Of a DNA stretch of 64,000 nt, positions 17,511-26,138 are shown in pieces. How positions within the stretch are numbered: position 1 is the stretch's first letter; the number at the start of each line of letters is the position of its first letter. Position numbers and translations under genes: made by a program. Origin of the DNA: Paenibacillaceae bacterium (lineage in GTDB: Bacteria > Bacillota > Bacilli > Paenibacillales > Paenibacillaceae). Location: the NCBI GenBank assembly GCA_900766135.1, contig CAAFUF010000003.1, positions 248,001 to 312,000 of the forward strand, given 5' to 3'. A model generated the notes under the pieces. That model saw only the letters and a program-made list of their open reading frames with translations, was not told where the DNA came from and did not search any database.

Positions 17511-17595
17511 CGATGGCCCAGCAAAAGGTTAAGCGTAAGCGGAGAGGTCCGGCCCCGGGTTGCGCAAGACGGGCGGCCAAGTTTGGAGGCATGCC

Positions 17596-17617
17596 AAAAA
17601 GGCCGCCCCCGGGCGGA
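17596..17617 (-). terminator. Terminator of the M32 carboxypeptidase gene
   Basis: On the minus strand CCGCC and GGCGG form a GC stem with loop CGGG, followed by CCTTTTT. It sits about 40 bases after the carboxypeptidase stop. Confidence 0.65.
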
Positions 17618-17655
17618 GGATTCCGCTCAAGGACAGCCTTGGTTAGGTTTTACGG

Positions 17656-19173
17656 CTAAATGCCGTAAATGCTCTTGAATTTCTGCTCCAGATAGGCAGC
17701 GAGATAATCCGGATTCAGTTCTTCTCCGGTGACTGCGAGGATAATTTCGGACGGTTTGCGGCTCTTGCCGTATTTGTAGATCTTGTCGGTCAGCCATTCC
17801 TTGATCGGCTGGAAATTGCCGTCCGCAACAAAACCTTCGAACTGCGGCAGCTCCTTGCGAAGCGTATTTGCGATCTGGGCCGCGTACATGTTGCCTAACG
17901 CATAGGACGGGAAGTAACCGAACAGGCCGCCCGACCAGTGAACGTCCTGCAGTACGCCGAGCCCGTCGTTCGGCGGCGTCAATCCGAGATAATCGCGGTA
18001 CTTCTCGTTCCATACTTTGGGCAGCTCACTGACCGGCAAAGCTTCATTAAACAGCATCTTCTCGATCTCGTAACGGATGATGATATGCAAATTGTATGTC
18101 AGCTCATCCGCTTCGATCCGGATTAATGAGTTCTCCACGCGGTTGATGCCGCGGAAGAACGCCTCCGGCGTGACATTTTTGAGTTGTTCCGGGAAGTGCT
18201 GCTGGAGCTCTCCGAAGTATCGTTGCCAGAACTGCAGGCTGCGCCCCACAAAGTTCTCCCAAAAGCGGGACTGCGACTCGTGGATGCCCATCGACGTGCC
18301 TTGGCCCAGCGGTGAACCGGCCAGCTCCGGAGAAACGTTCTGTTCATAGAGGGCGTGTCCTCCCTCGTGCAAGGAGCTGAAGATGGCGCTAGCGACATCA
18401 TCCTGCTTGTAGCTGGTGGTGATCCGCACGTCCCCATGGTTCAGCGTTGTTTGGAAAGGGTGCACCGTTTCGTCGATCCGTCCGGCTTCGAAGTCGTAGC
18501 CGATTTGTTCGAGGAGGAAGCGGCTGAACTTCGCCTGCTGTCCCGTATCGAACAGCTGATCCAGGAACGGCGCCTCCGGCTTGTTCTTCGCTGCAGCCAC
18601 CGCCTCGACCAACGGTACCAGGCGGTCGCGCAGTTGACCGAATACCTGATCAAGCTTCTTGACCGTCAGATCCGGTTCATACATATGTAACAACGTATCA
18701 TAACGAGTGGCCTTCGGACCCCAATAGTCGATAAACTCCTGCGTTTTTTCCACGATTTGCGTTAAATAAGGTTCGAAGCCGGCGAAATCGCCGTTCTCCT
18801 TAAAATCCTCCCACATCGTCTCGGAATGGGCCGTGAGTTCGGTATATTCACGGAATTTCTGCGGCGGAATCTTGACGCTCCGGTCATACTCCTCCTGCAC
18901 GTCAAGCACCATCCGGCGTTTGACATCATCCAATTCATCCAGCACGGAAGGCTGATTCAAATAGGCAAGATATTCGCCCATTTCCGCCGAGGTTTGCAGC
19001 TTAAAGGCCTCCGTGGACAATAAGCCGATGGTGGCTGCCCGGGTCTCAGCGCCTTTTCGCGGCGCGCCCGTGCGCAAATCCCAATTCATCAGAGCGACGG
19101 CTTCCCCGTACCCGTGAATCTTTTGCAGAAGCTCTCGAAAGAGCTCCCATTTTTCGACCGTTTCCTGCTTCAT
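17656..19173 (-). CDS. Metallocarboxypeptidase, M32 (Taq) family
   Basis: A cytoplasmic carboxypeptidase of 505 residues that removes C-terminal amino acids from peptides. The zinc motif HEGGH is at 269-273 and the family's HESQSRFWEN at 298-307 supplies the third zinc ligand. The pattern DVRITT at about 248 and TGGSR-like substrate loops are consistent with full-length thermostable carboxypeptidase 1 relatives, which are about 500 residues long. It is monocistronic, divergent from the HesB-like gene. Confidence 0.95.
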   Translation of the reverse strand: MKQETVEKWELFRELLQKIHGYGEAVALMNWDLRTGAPRKGAETRAATIGLLSTEAFKLQTSAEMGEYLAYLNQPSVLDELDDVKRRMVLDVQEEYDRSVKIPPQKFREYTELTAHSETMWEDFKENGDFAGFEPYLTQIVEKTQEFIDYWGPKATRYDTLLHMYEPDLTVKKLDQVFGQLRDRLVPLVEAVAAAKNKPEAPFLDQLFDTGQQAKFSRFLLEQIGYDFEAGRIDETVHPFQTTLNHGDVRITTSYKQDDVASAIFSSLHEGGHALYEQNVSPELAGSPLGQGTSMGIHESQSRFWENFVGRSLQFWQRYFGELQQHFPEQLKNVTPEAFFRGINRVENSLIRIEADELTYNLHIIIRYEIEKMLFNEALPVSELPKVWNEKYRDYLGLTPPNDGLGVLQDVHWSGGLFGYFPSYALGNMYAAQIANTLRKELPQFEGFVADGNFQPIKEWLTDKIYKYGKSRKPSEIILAVTGEELNPDYLAAYLEQKFKSIYGI

Positions 19174-19313
19174 GACAACTCCCGCCTTTACTGGTGAAAT
19201 TTACTGCTACTCTTGATGATACTTTTAACAAACCGTATAATCAAATTTTAAGCGGGCGAAATCACCTGATTTTGAAATATTTCATTTTCATGTAAAGGAG
19301 CTGTCTTCATCTT

Positions 19314-19637
19314 ATGAAAATATCCATAAACCCGACGGCCGAAAAATTGATCGCCGACAAGCTGGGCGCTAAGCCGGGCCTCCTCCGCCTCATATACGAT
19401 ACGGAAAACTGCGGCTGCGGAATGAGCGGCGTTCCGGGACTGGCGATCGTGTCTGAACCCGGCGCTTACGACATTCCGATGGAGAACGAGGTTTATCCGT
19501 TTTGGATCGATCAGATGCAGGCGGTATTTTTCGAAGAAGAACTTACCCTGAAGGGGGAAGAAAACACCGGCACGTTCCGTTTGGATGGGCCGTCGCAATT
19601 TTACAAGTCCAATATCCGCTTGGTTGACCACCGGTAA
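19314..19637 (+). CDS. HesB/YqkB-like iron-sulfur cluster biosynthesis family protein
   Basis: A 107-residue protein starting MKISINPTAEKLIADK, with RLIYDTENCGCGMSGVPGL in the middle and PSQFYKSNIRLVD at the end. This matches small HesB-like proteins such as Bacillus YqkB. The cysteine pair CGC is present, but the C-terminal Cys-x-Cys of classical A-type Fe-S carriers is absent, as is usual in this subgroup, so Fe-S binding is uncertain. An AAAGGAG site lies 13 bases before the ATG. The carbonic anhydrase gene follows after 40 bases. Confidence 0.8.
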   Translation: MKISINPTAEKLIADKLGAKPGLLRLIYDTENCGCGMSGVPGLAIVSEPGAYDIPMENEVYPFWIDQMQAVFFEEELTLKGEENTGTFRLDGPSQFYKSNIRLVDHR

Positions 19638-19677
19638 GACCGGTACCACTACCCTCAAACCTAAGGAGGCAGGTAAA

Positions 19678-20247
19678 ATGACTCAACTGCAAACGATTCT
19701 GGAGTATAACCGTAAATTTGTCGAAGATAAGGAATACGAGAAATATGTGACGGATAAATTTCCCGAGAAGAAAATGGCGATTGTTACCTGTATGGATACT
19801 CGGCTTACGGAGCTTCTACCTAAAGCGATGAATTTGCGTAACGGCGACGTGAAGCTCATCAAGAACGCCGGCGCGGTCATTTCCCAGCCCTTCGGCAGCG
19901 TCATGCGCAGTCTGCTGGTCGCGATCTACGAGCTGCATGCGCAAGAGGTGTTCATCGTCGGTCATACCGGCTGCGGGATGGCCGCACTGAATTCAGACCG
20001 GATGATCGGATCCATGCGGGAGCGGGGAATCAGCGACGATACGCTCAACACGCTGGAAAACTCCGGCATCAAGCTGAATAAATGGCTGCGCGGCTTCGAT
20101 AACGAGAAGGAAGGCGTCATCCAGACGGTAAATATCGTCAAGAAACACCCTCTCCTTCCAGCCGACATCCCCGTTCACGGGATGCTGATCGATTCCACGA
20201 CGGGCGAGCTGCAGCTTGTGATCGACGGATACCAGCAACTGAACTAG
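19678..20247 (+). CDS. Beta-carbonic anhydrase
   Basis: Zinc enzyme interconverting CO2 and bicarbonate. The 189-residue product shows CMDTR (Cys38, Asp40, Arg42) and HTGCG (His96, Cys99), the complete zinc-binding and Asp-Arg dyad set of short beta-class enzymes. The ATG at 19678 follows AAGGAGGCAGGTAAA; a longer reading from 19585 overlaps the preceding gene and is not needed. It probably shares a transcript with the HesB-like gene and the aminotransferase. Confidence 0.93.
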   Translation: MTQLQTILEYNRKFVEDKEYEKYVTDKFPEKKMAIVTCMDTRLTELLPKAMNLRNGDVKLIKNAGAVISQPFGSVMRSLLVAIYELHAQEVFIVGHTGCGMAALNSDRMIGSMRERGISDDTLNTLENSGIKLNKWLRGFDNEKEGVIQTVNIVKKHPLLPADIPVHGMLIDSTTGELQLVIDGYQQLN

Positions 20248-20303
20248 TAAACCACGAAGAATAGACAGAACCCGCCTGAATGGGGAAAGGATGGAGCAAG
20301 CCA

Positions 20304-21488
20304 ATGACGTATGATTTCGACGAACGTTTGCCGCGGAGAGGGACTTTCTCCGAGAAATGGGATCATGGACGGGAGCTGTTCGGCGACCCGGACGTGCTGC
20401 CCTTGTGGGTCGCCGATATGGATTTCCGCTGCGCTCCGGCCATTGTCGAAGCCGTCACGGAACGGGCCAAACTGGGGATTTACGGCTACACCACTCGGCC
20501 CAAAGAATACTTAGAGGCCATCACCGGTTGGTTGGAGCGCCGGCATGGCTGGAGCGTCGACGCGTCCTGGTTGACCGACACCCCGGGCGTCGTGCCTGCG
20601 CTCGGCGTAGCCGTTCAGGAATTAACCGAGCCGGGAGATCGGGTGATCTTGCAATCCCCGGTATATAATCCGTTCTATGACGTGATCCGCAGCAACGGAC
20701 GCGAGGTCGCCGAAAATCCGCTGATTCTTGAAGAGGGTCGTTACCGCATGGATTACGTCCAACTGGAGTCGCTGATGCAGGACGGTGCCAAGCTCCTGCT
20801 ATTGTGCAGCCCCCATAATCCCGGCGGGCGGGTCTGGACCCGGGATGAGCTGGAACGGCTCGGCGAGCTCTGCCTGAAATACGGAGTGAAGGTCGTTTCG
20901 GACGAAATTCATGGCGATCTGATTTTCAAGGAACACCTTCATGTGCCGTTTGCTTCGCTCTCCGAGGCCCATGCCGGCATCACGGTCACCTGCGCGGCCC
21001 CTTCCAAAACGTTCAACATCCCCGGGCTCGCTACGGCGTATACGATCATTTCGAACGTGGCGATCCGCAAGCGGTTCGCGGAACGGGTCCAAGCGCTGGC
21101 CATCGGTTCGCTGAACTACTTCGGCCCTTCCGCCACCATCGCCGCGTATACCCAAAGCGAGGATTGGCTTGACGCCGTTCTGGATTATATTCGCGACAAC
21201 CGCGACTTTGCGGTCGCTACTCTCGCCGAACGCCTGCCTGCGGCGGTCCCCGTCCTCTCCGAAGGCACCTACTTATTATGGGTGGATTGCCGGGCGCTGC
21301 GATGGAGCAAAGCCCAGATGAAGCAAGTGATGTACAAGGAGGCCAAAATCGCCTTTACGGAAGGCTCCATCTATGGACAGAACGGCGAAGGGTTCCTGCG
21401 GATCAACCTTGCGTGTCCGCGCTCGTTATTGCATGAGGCGCTGGAGCGGTTTTGCGCAGCGGTCACCGCGAACCTAAAAAGCACCTGA
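20304..21488 (+). CDS. PLP-dependent aminotransferase/C-S lyase, MalY/PatB family
   Basis: A 394-residue fold-type I enzyme. It begins YDFDERLPRRGTFSEKWD, a MalY/PatB hallmark, with LWVADMDF at 34-41, SPHNPGG at 169-175, SDEIHGD at 199-205 and the PLP lysine in APSKTFNIPG (Lys235). Family members cleave cystathionine or cysteine conjugates to give homocysteine or a thiol, pyruvate and ammonia. The ATG at 20304 has GGAG eight bases upstream. A strong terminator follows the stop. Confidence 0.92.
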   Translation: MTYDFDERLPRRGTFSEKWDHGRELFGDPDVLPLWVADMDFRCAPAIVEAVTERAKLGIYGYTTRPKEYLEAITGWLERRHGWSVDASWLTDTPGVVPALGVAVQELTEPGDRVILQSPVYNPFYDVIRSNGREVAENPLILEEGRYRMDYVQLESLMQDGAKLLLLCSPHNPGGRVWTRDELERLGELCLKYGVKVVSDEIHGDLIFKEHLHVPFASLSEAHAGITVTCAAPSKTFNIPGLATAYTIISNVAIRKRFAERVQALAIGSLNYFGPSATIAAYTQSEDWLDAVLDYIRDNRDFAVATLAERLPAAVPVLSEGTYLLWVDCRALRWSKAQMKQVMYKEAKIAFTEGSIYGQNGEGFLRINLACPRSLLHEALERFCAAVTANLKST

Positions 21489-21506
21489 CTACGGTCGGGT
21501 GCTTTT
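21476..21506 (+). terminator. Terminator after the MalY/PatB gene
   Basis: AAAAGCACC and GGTGCTTTT form a stem flanked by A and T runs, overlapping the stop codon region. It can work on both strands. Confidence 0.85.
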
Positions 21507-21670
21507 ATATCCTCTTTCTTTGATTTTCTCAGTCCGGCTCGCCCAATCTCATTCGTTCGCAATTCAACGTCATACCTAGCTTCCTTTAGCATTCATAAGG
21601 AATATTTATGACACAGCCAAATGTAAACGCATACACGAGACGCGAATAGCGAAAACAGCGCAAACCGATG

Positions 21671-21934
21671 TTAAATTCGACTTTTACTTTGAAATAAAAA
21701 TAACGTATCATTCGTCTCAACAACCGAATCTTTGATCAAAATGCCGAATTCCCGTATGGGAAACGGGGGAACCAGCGAAACCATCTTCGGTTTCACGGGG
21801 TGAATTCCTAGATTGCTTGCAATATAGGAAAGGGTACTCTCAAACCCTAATCCGTCAGCTAACCTCGTAAGCGTGTTGAGAGAGAAGCCGACCCGGATTC
21901 TTCCCTTTTCCATGCGGAAGACGTCCCGGAGCAA
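21671..21934 (-). pseudogene. Remnant resembling the C-terminal part of a LysR regulator
   Basis: An 87-codon minus frame. Its middle (SLNTLTRLADGLGFESTL, then GIHPVKPKMVSLV and PFPIREFGILIKDS) resembles the end of a LysR substrate-binding domain, where a conserved helix and a Pro-Pro-x-x-Arg strand precede the C-terminus. No helix-turn-helix region is present upstream, and the first codons overlap a strong hairpin, so this is probably a truncated relic. LysR genes are often neighbours of sulfur-amino-acid genes such as patB, but the link here is only positional. It may instead be a spurious frame. Confidence 0.3.
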
Positions 21935-21961
21935 AGTTTCTCTGCTCCGGGACGTCTTTTT
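21919..21961 (+). terminator. Strong hairpin with T-run, no gene clearly ending here
   Basis: AGACGTCCCGGAGCA and TGCTCCGGGACGTCT make a perfect 15-bp stem with a 9-base loop followed by TTTTTCGTTTT on the plus strand. There is no plus-strand gene immediately upstream, so it is either a backup terminator for the MalY transcript, the end of a small RNA, or an attenuator before the DUF2294 gene. The rest of the 21507-22019 gap holds only the LysR-like remnant. Confidence 0.7.
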
Positions 21962-22019
21962 CGTTTTATTAAGGTTAATCGGTTGTTGGAATTTATCTTT
22001 GTGAAGGAGCGAATCCGGA

Positions 22020-22382
22020 ATGAGAAAGCAAGTCTACGACGAAATCGCGAAAGCCTATATCGAATGCGAAGTCGAAATATTGGGCGTGCGTCCGAAAGAA
22101 ACGGAAATCAGACTGATCCATAATCACATCGTCATCATTGCAAAGGGACTTCCCACCATCGATGAATCGATTGGGCCCCATACGATACGCGGCCATAATC
22201 TTCATAACGTGTTATGCGAAATCGAACGCCAGCGGTTCGAACAGTTGCTGATCCGGAAGCTGACGGGTCTCATCGGCTGCCAAGCCACTTGGGTGCAAAG
22301 CGATATCTCCATTAGCAAGGATGAAAAAATGGAAGTGATTCATTTTGACTGCGATATCGAAGACAAATTAAAGCTTTTATAA
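22020..22382 (+). CDS. DUF2294-type protein
   Basis: A 120-residue protein with a GAAGGAGCGAATCCGGA ribosome binding region. It has no signal or membrane segment. The order DEIAKAYIE, LGVRPKETEIRLIHNHIVIIAKG, RFEQLLIRKLTGLIGC and VQSDISISKDEKMEVIHFD fits the layout of DUF2294 proteins, whose role is not established. It stands alone between a hairpin and a terminator and faces the DrrAB-type genes. Confidence 0.6.
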   Translation: MRKQVYDEIAKAYIECEVEILGVRPKETEIRLIHNHIVIIAKGLPTIDESIGPHTIRGHNLHNVLCEIERQRFEQLLIRKLTGLIGCQATWVQSDISISKDEKMEVIHFDCDIEDKLKLL

Positions 22383-22419
22383 GTAAGGGGAATCATCGGA
22401 CCGCACTGCGAGAGAACGT

Positions 22420-22452
22420 TAAGGGTCAGGCCTGATTCTTCTCTGACCCTTA
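22420..22452. terminator. Terminator between convergent genes
   Basis: TAAGGGTCAG and CTGACCCTTA form a perfect 10-bp stem with short T-rich flanks. It lies between the DUF2294 gene (plus) and the ABC exporter operon (minus), and could serve both. Confidence 0.7.
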
Positions 22453-22467
22453 TGTTTATCTACCAAG

Positions 22468-23283
22468 TTACGTGCGCCGCATGTAGGCGCGAACCGTAAT
22501 CGGCGCAAAAACCGCCACGATAACGGCGGCTCCAACGAGGGAGGTCACTAAATCCCCGCCGGCCGTCCCCGTATTGACCAGCTCGCGGACCGCGGTAACC
22601 AGATGCGAGATCGGATTCACGTTTGCAAACCATTCCAGCCATTTCGGCATGGTATCGACCGGAACGAACGCATTGGACAGGAACGTGAGCGGAAACAACA
22701 CGATCATCGAAATCCCTTGTACACTGGATGCCGTTCGCGCGATCACCCCAAAGAAAGCGAAGATCCAGCTGATCGCCCAGGAGCAAACGATGACGAGCAG
22801 CGCCGCAAGCGCGACATAGCCGAGGCCCCCTTCAGGCCGAAATCCCATGATATATCCCATGGCAAACGTCAAGACCGTAGCAATCGTATAGCGGACCGTG
22901 TCGGCAAGCAAAGCGCCGGCCAGCGGAGCGATCCGTGCGATCGGCAGCGACTTAAAGCGGTCGAAGACGCCCTTCTCCATATCCTCCCGCAGTTGGACCC
23001 CGGTAACAATGGATGTCGAAATGACGGTCTGCACCAGAATTCCCGGGATAATCACCGGCAAGTAACTCAAAACATCCCCCGAGATCGCTCCGCCGAAAAT
23101 ATAGGTGAACATCAACGTGAAAATGATCGGCTGGATCGTCACGTCAAACAGCTGCTCCGGCGTTCGTTTAATCTTTAGCAAACCTCGATACGCCATGGTC
23201 AAAGAATGACGGAGCGATTGGCGGAAACTCGTATGATTCTTCAGAGTCCGTGAAGCCTTGGAACTGACAGCCGTGCTATTCAT
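22468..23283 (-). CDS. ABC-2 type exporter permease, DrrB-like
   Basis: A 271-residue membrane protein with six hydrophobic segments. QPIIFTLMFTYIFGGAI, the conserved DMEKGVFDRFKSLPIARI cytoplasmic loop and PLTFLSNAFVPVDTMP are the DrrB/NodJ pattern. It would form the channel of a drug or lipid exporter with the ATPase encoded just upstream. The start codon overlaps the ATPase stop by four bases (ATGA), indicating coupled translation. Confidence 0.9.
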   Translation of the reverse strand: MNSTAVSSKASRTLKNHTSFRQSLRHSLTMAYRGLLKIKRTPEQLFDVTIQPIIFTLMFTYIFGGAISGDVLSYLPVIIPGILVQTVISTSIVTGVQLREDMEKGVFDRFKSLPIARIAPLAGALLADTVRYTIATVLTFAMGYIMGFRPEGGLGYVALAALLVIVCSWAISWIFAFFGVIARTASSVQGISMIVLFPLTFLSNAFVPVDTMPKWLEWFANVNPISHLVTAVRELVNTGTAGGDLVTSLVGAAVIVAVFAPITVRAYMRRT

Positions 23284-24308
23284 GCCATTACCCCCTTCTG
23301 CTTCAGAACGTACGCGTCCGTATCTGCGGTGTCCCCTTCGACGCCATGCCCGGTCAACGTCAAGAAAACTTCGTCCAGCGTCGGCTTCTGGACGCTCAGT
23401 TCCAGCAAAGCAACGCCTGACTCGCGCAGAGCGACCAACAGGTCCGTGACTTTATCGGCCTCCGCCATCGGGGCGGTAATCTTGCCGGCCTCCGCCGAGA
23501 CATTAGAAGGCACCTTCAGCACCTGCTCCACAATTCGGCGAGTCTCTGCCAAATCCATCGGATTGCTAAGTCGCAGCTGGAGCGATGAGGCGCCGACGGA
23601 AGCCTTCAATTCGTCGACGGTTCCTTCGGCAATAACCTGTCCGCGATCGATCACGGCGATGCGGTCCGCCAATTGATCGGCTTCGTCCAGGTATTGCGTC
23701 GTTAACAGCACGGTCGAGCCGGAAGCAACCAGACGGCGGATCGTGTCCCACATTTGCGTCCGCGTCCGCGGATCCAGCCCCGTCGTCGGTTCGTCCAGGA
23801 AGATCAGCGGCGGCTGGGCGATCAAGCTTGCCGCTAAATCCAGCCGCCGCCGCATCCCGCCGGAAAAATGCTTCAGCGGGCGCTTGGCTGCTTCGGACAA
23901 GCCGAATTCCTCCAGCAGTTCCTCCGCCTTTCGGCGGGCTTCGCTGCGCCCCAAGCCTAGTAGTCTGGAGAAAATGACGAGGTTCTCCGTAGCGCTCAGC
24001 GTTTCATCCACCGAGGCGTACTGCCCGGTCACGCCGATCAGTTGACGGACGATATGCTGCTCCTTCACGACGTCATGCCCGAAAATACGGGCGGATCCCG
24101 CATCCGGACGAAGCAAAGTGGCCAGCATGCGGATCGTCGTCGTTTTCCCGGCCCCGTTCGGTCCCAGGACGCCGTAAATCATGCCGCTCCCTACCCGCAG
24201 ATTCACTCCGTCCACCGCGCGGTTATTTCCGAAAATTTTCACGAGTCCCTCGGCCTCAATCGCCGGTTTTGTGCTGCCTCCCGTCATAGCGGAAGTTATC
24301 GTATTCAT
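23280..24308 (-). CDS. Daunorubicin-resistance-type ABC exporter ATPase (DrrA family)
   Basis: A 342-residue ATPase. Walker A GPNGAGKTTT is at about 49-58, then a Q-loop VTGQYASVDETLSATENL, signature HFSGGMRRRLDLA, Walker B LIFLDEPTTGLD and LLTTQYLDEADQLAD. The C-terminal domain after about 240 is of the DrrA type (LDEVFLTLTG). Members export hydrophobic drugs or glycolipids. The ATG at 24308 follows GGAGGACGAAACCG; in-frame upstream ATGs at 24332 and 24401 lack a site. Upstream on the minus strand GTTTAA recurs twice (24362-24386), a possible operator. Confidence 0.92.
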   Translation of the reverse strand: MNTITSAMTGGSTKPAIEAEGLVKIFGNNRAVDGVNLRVGSGMIYGVLGPNGAGKTTTIRMLATLLRPDAGSARIFGHDVVKEQHIVRQLIGVTGQYASVDETLSATENLVIFSRLLGLGRSEARRKAEELLEEFGLSEAAKRPLKHFSGGMRRRLDLAASLIAQPPLIFLDEPTTGLDPRTRTQMWDTIRRLVASGSTVLLTTQYLDEADQLADRIAVIDRGQVIAEGTVDELKASVGASSLQLRLSNPMDLAETRRIVEQVLKVPSNVSAEAGKITAPMAEADKVTDLLVALRESGVALLELSVQKPTLDEVFLTLTGHGVEGDTADTDAYVLKQKGVMA

Positions 24309-24390
24309 CGGTTTCGTCCTCCTATCCTTCATCCCATTGGGATCTACAGTTAGGAGGTTAACCGAGATAGTTAAACTGAATTTAAACGAT

Positions 24391-24420
24391 AAAAAAAACA
24401 CACCCGGGGTTGGGTGTGCT
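24391..24420 (-). terminator. Terminator of the methyltransferase gene
   Basis: On the minus strand CACACCC and GGGTGTG form a stem around AACCCC, followed by eight T. It lies 14 bases after the methyltransferase stop. Confidence 0.85.
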
Positions 24421-24433
24421 CGCGTGTTCGTTC

Positions 24434-25174
24434 TTATTTCGGTTTCTTTTTACGCAGTTCTTTCAGTTGCTCATAGGCTTGCTCCAGCGCTCTTTTACGC
24501 TGCTCCATGGCTTGCAGATGCTGGCGTTCGATCTCGACAAACCGCGTGCAATCAAAATCCACCCAGTTTTTCATCATGGAAGCGTCCGGAAGAGTTTTAT
24601 TCCGAACCTCGGTTCGTTTCACGGCAACACAGCATAAATAGTTATGCTGCATTTCCAATTTGGAGATTTCGAACCAAGGATCCAGACAAACGCCGAAGTT
24701 CCCCGCATAGAAGGTTTGCTTATGATCGTGGAAGGGATGATACCCGTAAGGCACTGTCACGACTAGCGTGCCTCCGTTTCCCAGCAATCGATAAGCATGG
24801 CTTATCAAAAGCCCGGGATTGGCAAAGTGCTCAAGAATTTGTCCTAGAATGACCGTATCGAACAGCTGATGACCCGGAAGTTCCGTGATGTCGGCTACTT
24901 TGAACTGGACTTTGGACCGGACAGGCCCGGATTCCCGGGACAACTCCTTTTTCGCATAACGGATGGAATTCTCTTCCAGATCTACCCCTATAACCCTTCG
25001 CCCTTCCCGGCCCAAAAGGATCGAAGTGATCCCTTGGCTGCAACCTGCGTCAAGCATCCGATTGCCGGACACGTGCCGGCAAATCCAATGGATTCTGGCA
25101 CGTGTTGCTTCCTGTGATTTAACCGTGTTTAGCATCCCATAGTAACGTTCGTTCACACGATCATGGTTGACCAT
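24434..25174 (-). CDS. SAM-dependent methyltransferase with C-terminal coiled coil
   Basis: A 246-residue class I methyltransferase. Motif I is MLDAGCSQGITSILL (about 39-53), then VIGVDLEENSIRYA, VADITELPG and VILGQILEHFANPG. The last 40 residues (RQHLQAMEQRKRALEQAYEQLKELRKK) look like a coiled coil, seen in methyltransferases tied to surface glycan assembly. I chose the ATG at 25174 because AAGGAGG lies nine bases upstream; the GTG two codons earlier is too close. Neighbours are a glycosyltransferase and a divergent GT-D protein. Confidence 0.85.
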   Translation of the reverse strand: MVNHDRVNERYYGMLNTVKSQEATRARIHWICRHVSGNRMLDAGCSQGITSILLGREGRRVIGVDLEENSIRYAKKELSRESGPVRSKVQFKVADITELPGHQLFDTVILGQILEHFANPGLLISHAYRLLGNGGTLVVTVPYGYHPFHDHKQTFYAGNFGVCLDPWFEISKLEMQHNYLCCVAVKRTEVRNKTLPDASMMKNWVDFDCTRFVEIERQHLQAMEQRKRALEQAYEQLKELRKKKPK

Positions 25175-25211
25175 ACACACTCACCTCCTTCAATCGAGGG
25201 GAAAGCCGAGG

Positions 25212-25901
25212 CTAACCCATGAAATTTTTCAACACGTTGCGGATTTCTGTCGGGCTCAATCGGTCGCGAGGCGGCACTCTTTTGGCGGAGGTATTATCTT
25301 GATGGATGACGTTGACGTAGTTGCGGGGAACGAGCAGTTCATGCGGCAAATCAATGACGTTGCCGTGCGTGCCCCGTCCTGGAAGCTTAATGCGGTAACC
25401 TGACAGATACTCTGCCGTCTTGTACAAATATACGTAGAATTGCGGAGAACGATGGAAAGTCGGCGCCATCTCTCCATGAACGCTATCCCACAAATAGCCG
25501 TTTTGATTAATTAAGGCGATCGTCTCGGATTTCGGCCGGTAATCATACAGCTGCTGCACATACGTTTTATGGTACAGATCGTCGGAATCCAATCGTGCAA
25601 CATACAAATCATCGCTATTACCGGCAAAGGCTTTGATCCGGTCGATGCTGTTGCGGTTCGTTCCGAACCAGATATTGCTCGGAAGCGTAGGTTGTTTAGA
25701 CAAGATATCAGCTACGACCGTTTCGGTTCCTTCGGCGATCTTAAACACCGCCAGAAAGTTCTGATTGGTTTGGGCTTTCAACGACTTCAAGGTAAAACTG
25801 CGAAAGATATCGATCCGTTTCTCCAGCCACGGCCGCGTAAGCCGCTGAGGATCAAAGCCAAACGTATTGAAATTGCTTTCGATCACCACTTTTTTGGACA
25901 T
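25212..25901 (-). CDS. Glycosyltransferase-like protein (putative rhamnosyltransferase type)
   Basis: A 229-residue protein. RPWLEKRIDIFRSFTLKSLKAQ with QNFLAVFKI, followed by LYVARLDSDDLYHKTYVQQL, is the layout of small GT-A-like transferases in which the Asp-Ser-Asp-Asp stretch binds metal and nucleotide sugar. No signal or membrane segment is seen. The ATG at 25901 is seven bases from AAGGAGG; the ATG two codons earlier abuts it. It is 37 bases upstream of the methyltransferase gene, so the two probably act on the same glycan. Confidence 0.72.
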   Translation of the reverse strand: MSKKVVIESNFNTFGFDPQRLTRPWLEKRIDIFRSFTLKSLKAQTNQNFLAVFKIAEGTETVVADILSKQPTLPSNIWFGTNRNSIDRIKAFAGNSDDLYVARLDSDDLYHKTYVQQLYDYRPKSETIALINQNGYLWDSVHGEMAPTFHRSPQFYVYLYKTAEYLSGYRIKLPGRGTHGNVIDLPHELLVPRNYVNVIHQDNTSAKRVPPRDRLSPTEIRNVLKNFMG

Positions 25902-26138
25902 GCACATCCCTCCTTGTCATAATAGCCCGCCTGCTTGCCTAGTTTGACGCGAAACGGAGCTACCGATCTTTCACTATATGCTAGACGACAGGAGAAGGAC
26001 AGGACGCATTCCATATACCTCAAGGGATATGGTCAAGTAACACGCCTCTTTTGTTCTGCGGTACAAGCACACAATACAAATAGATTTCGCGAACATAGAC
26101 TGGAATGATCAAGCACGCGAAAGGAATGAACCGTTCCG

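Noticed and set aside
20248..20303. SAM or T-box riboswitch before the MalY/PatB gene
   Set aside because: Only 56 bases separate it from the carbonic anhydrase stop, too short for either class, and no T-box or kink-turn sequence is seen.
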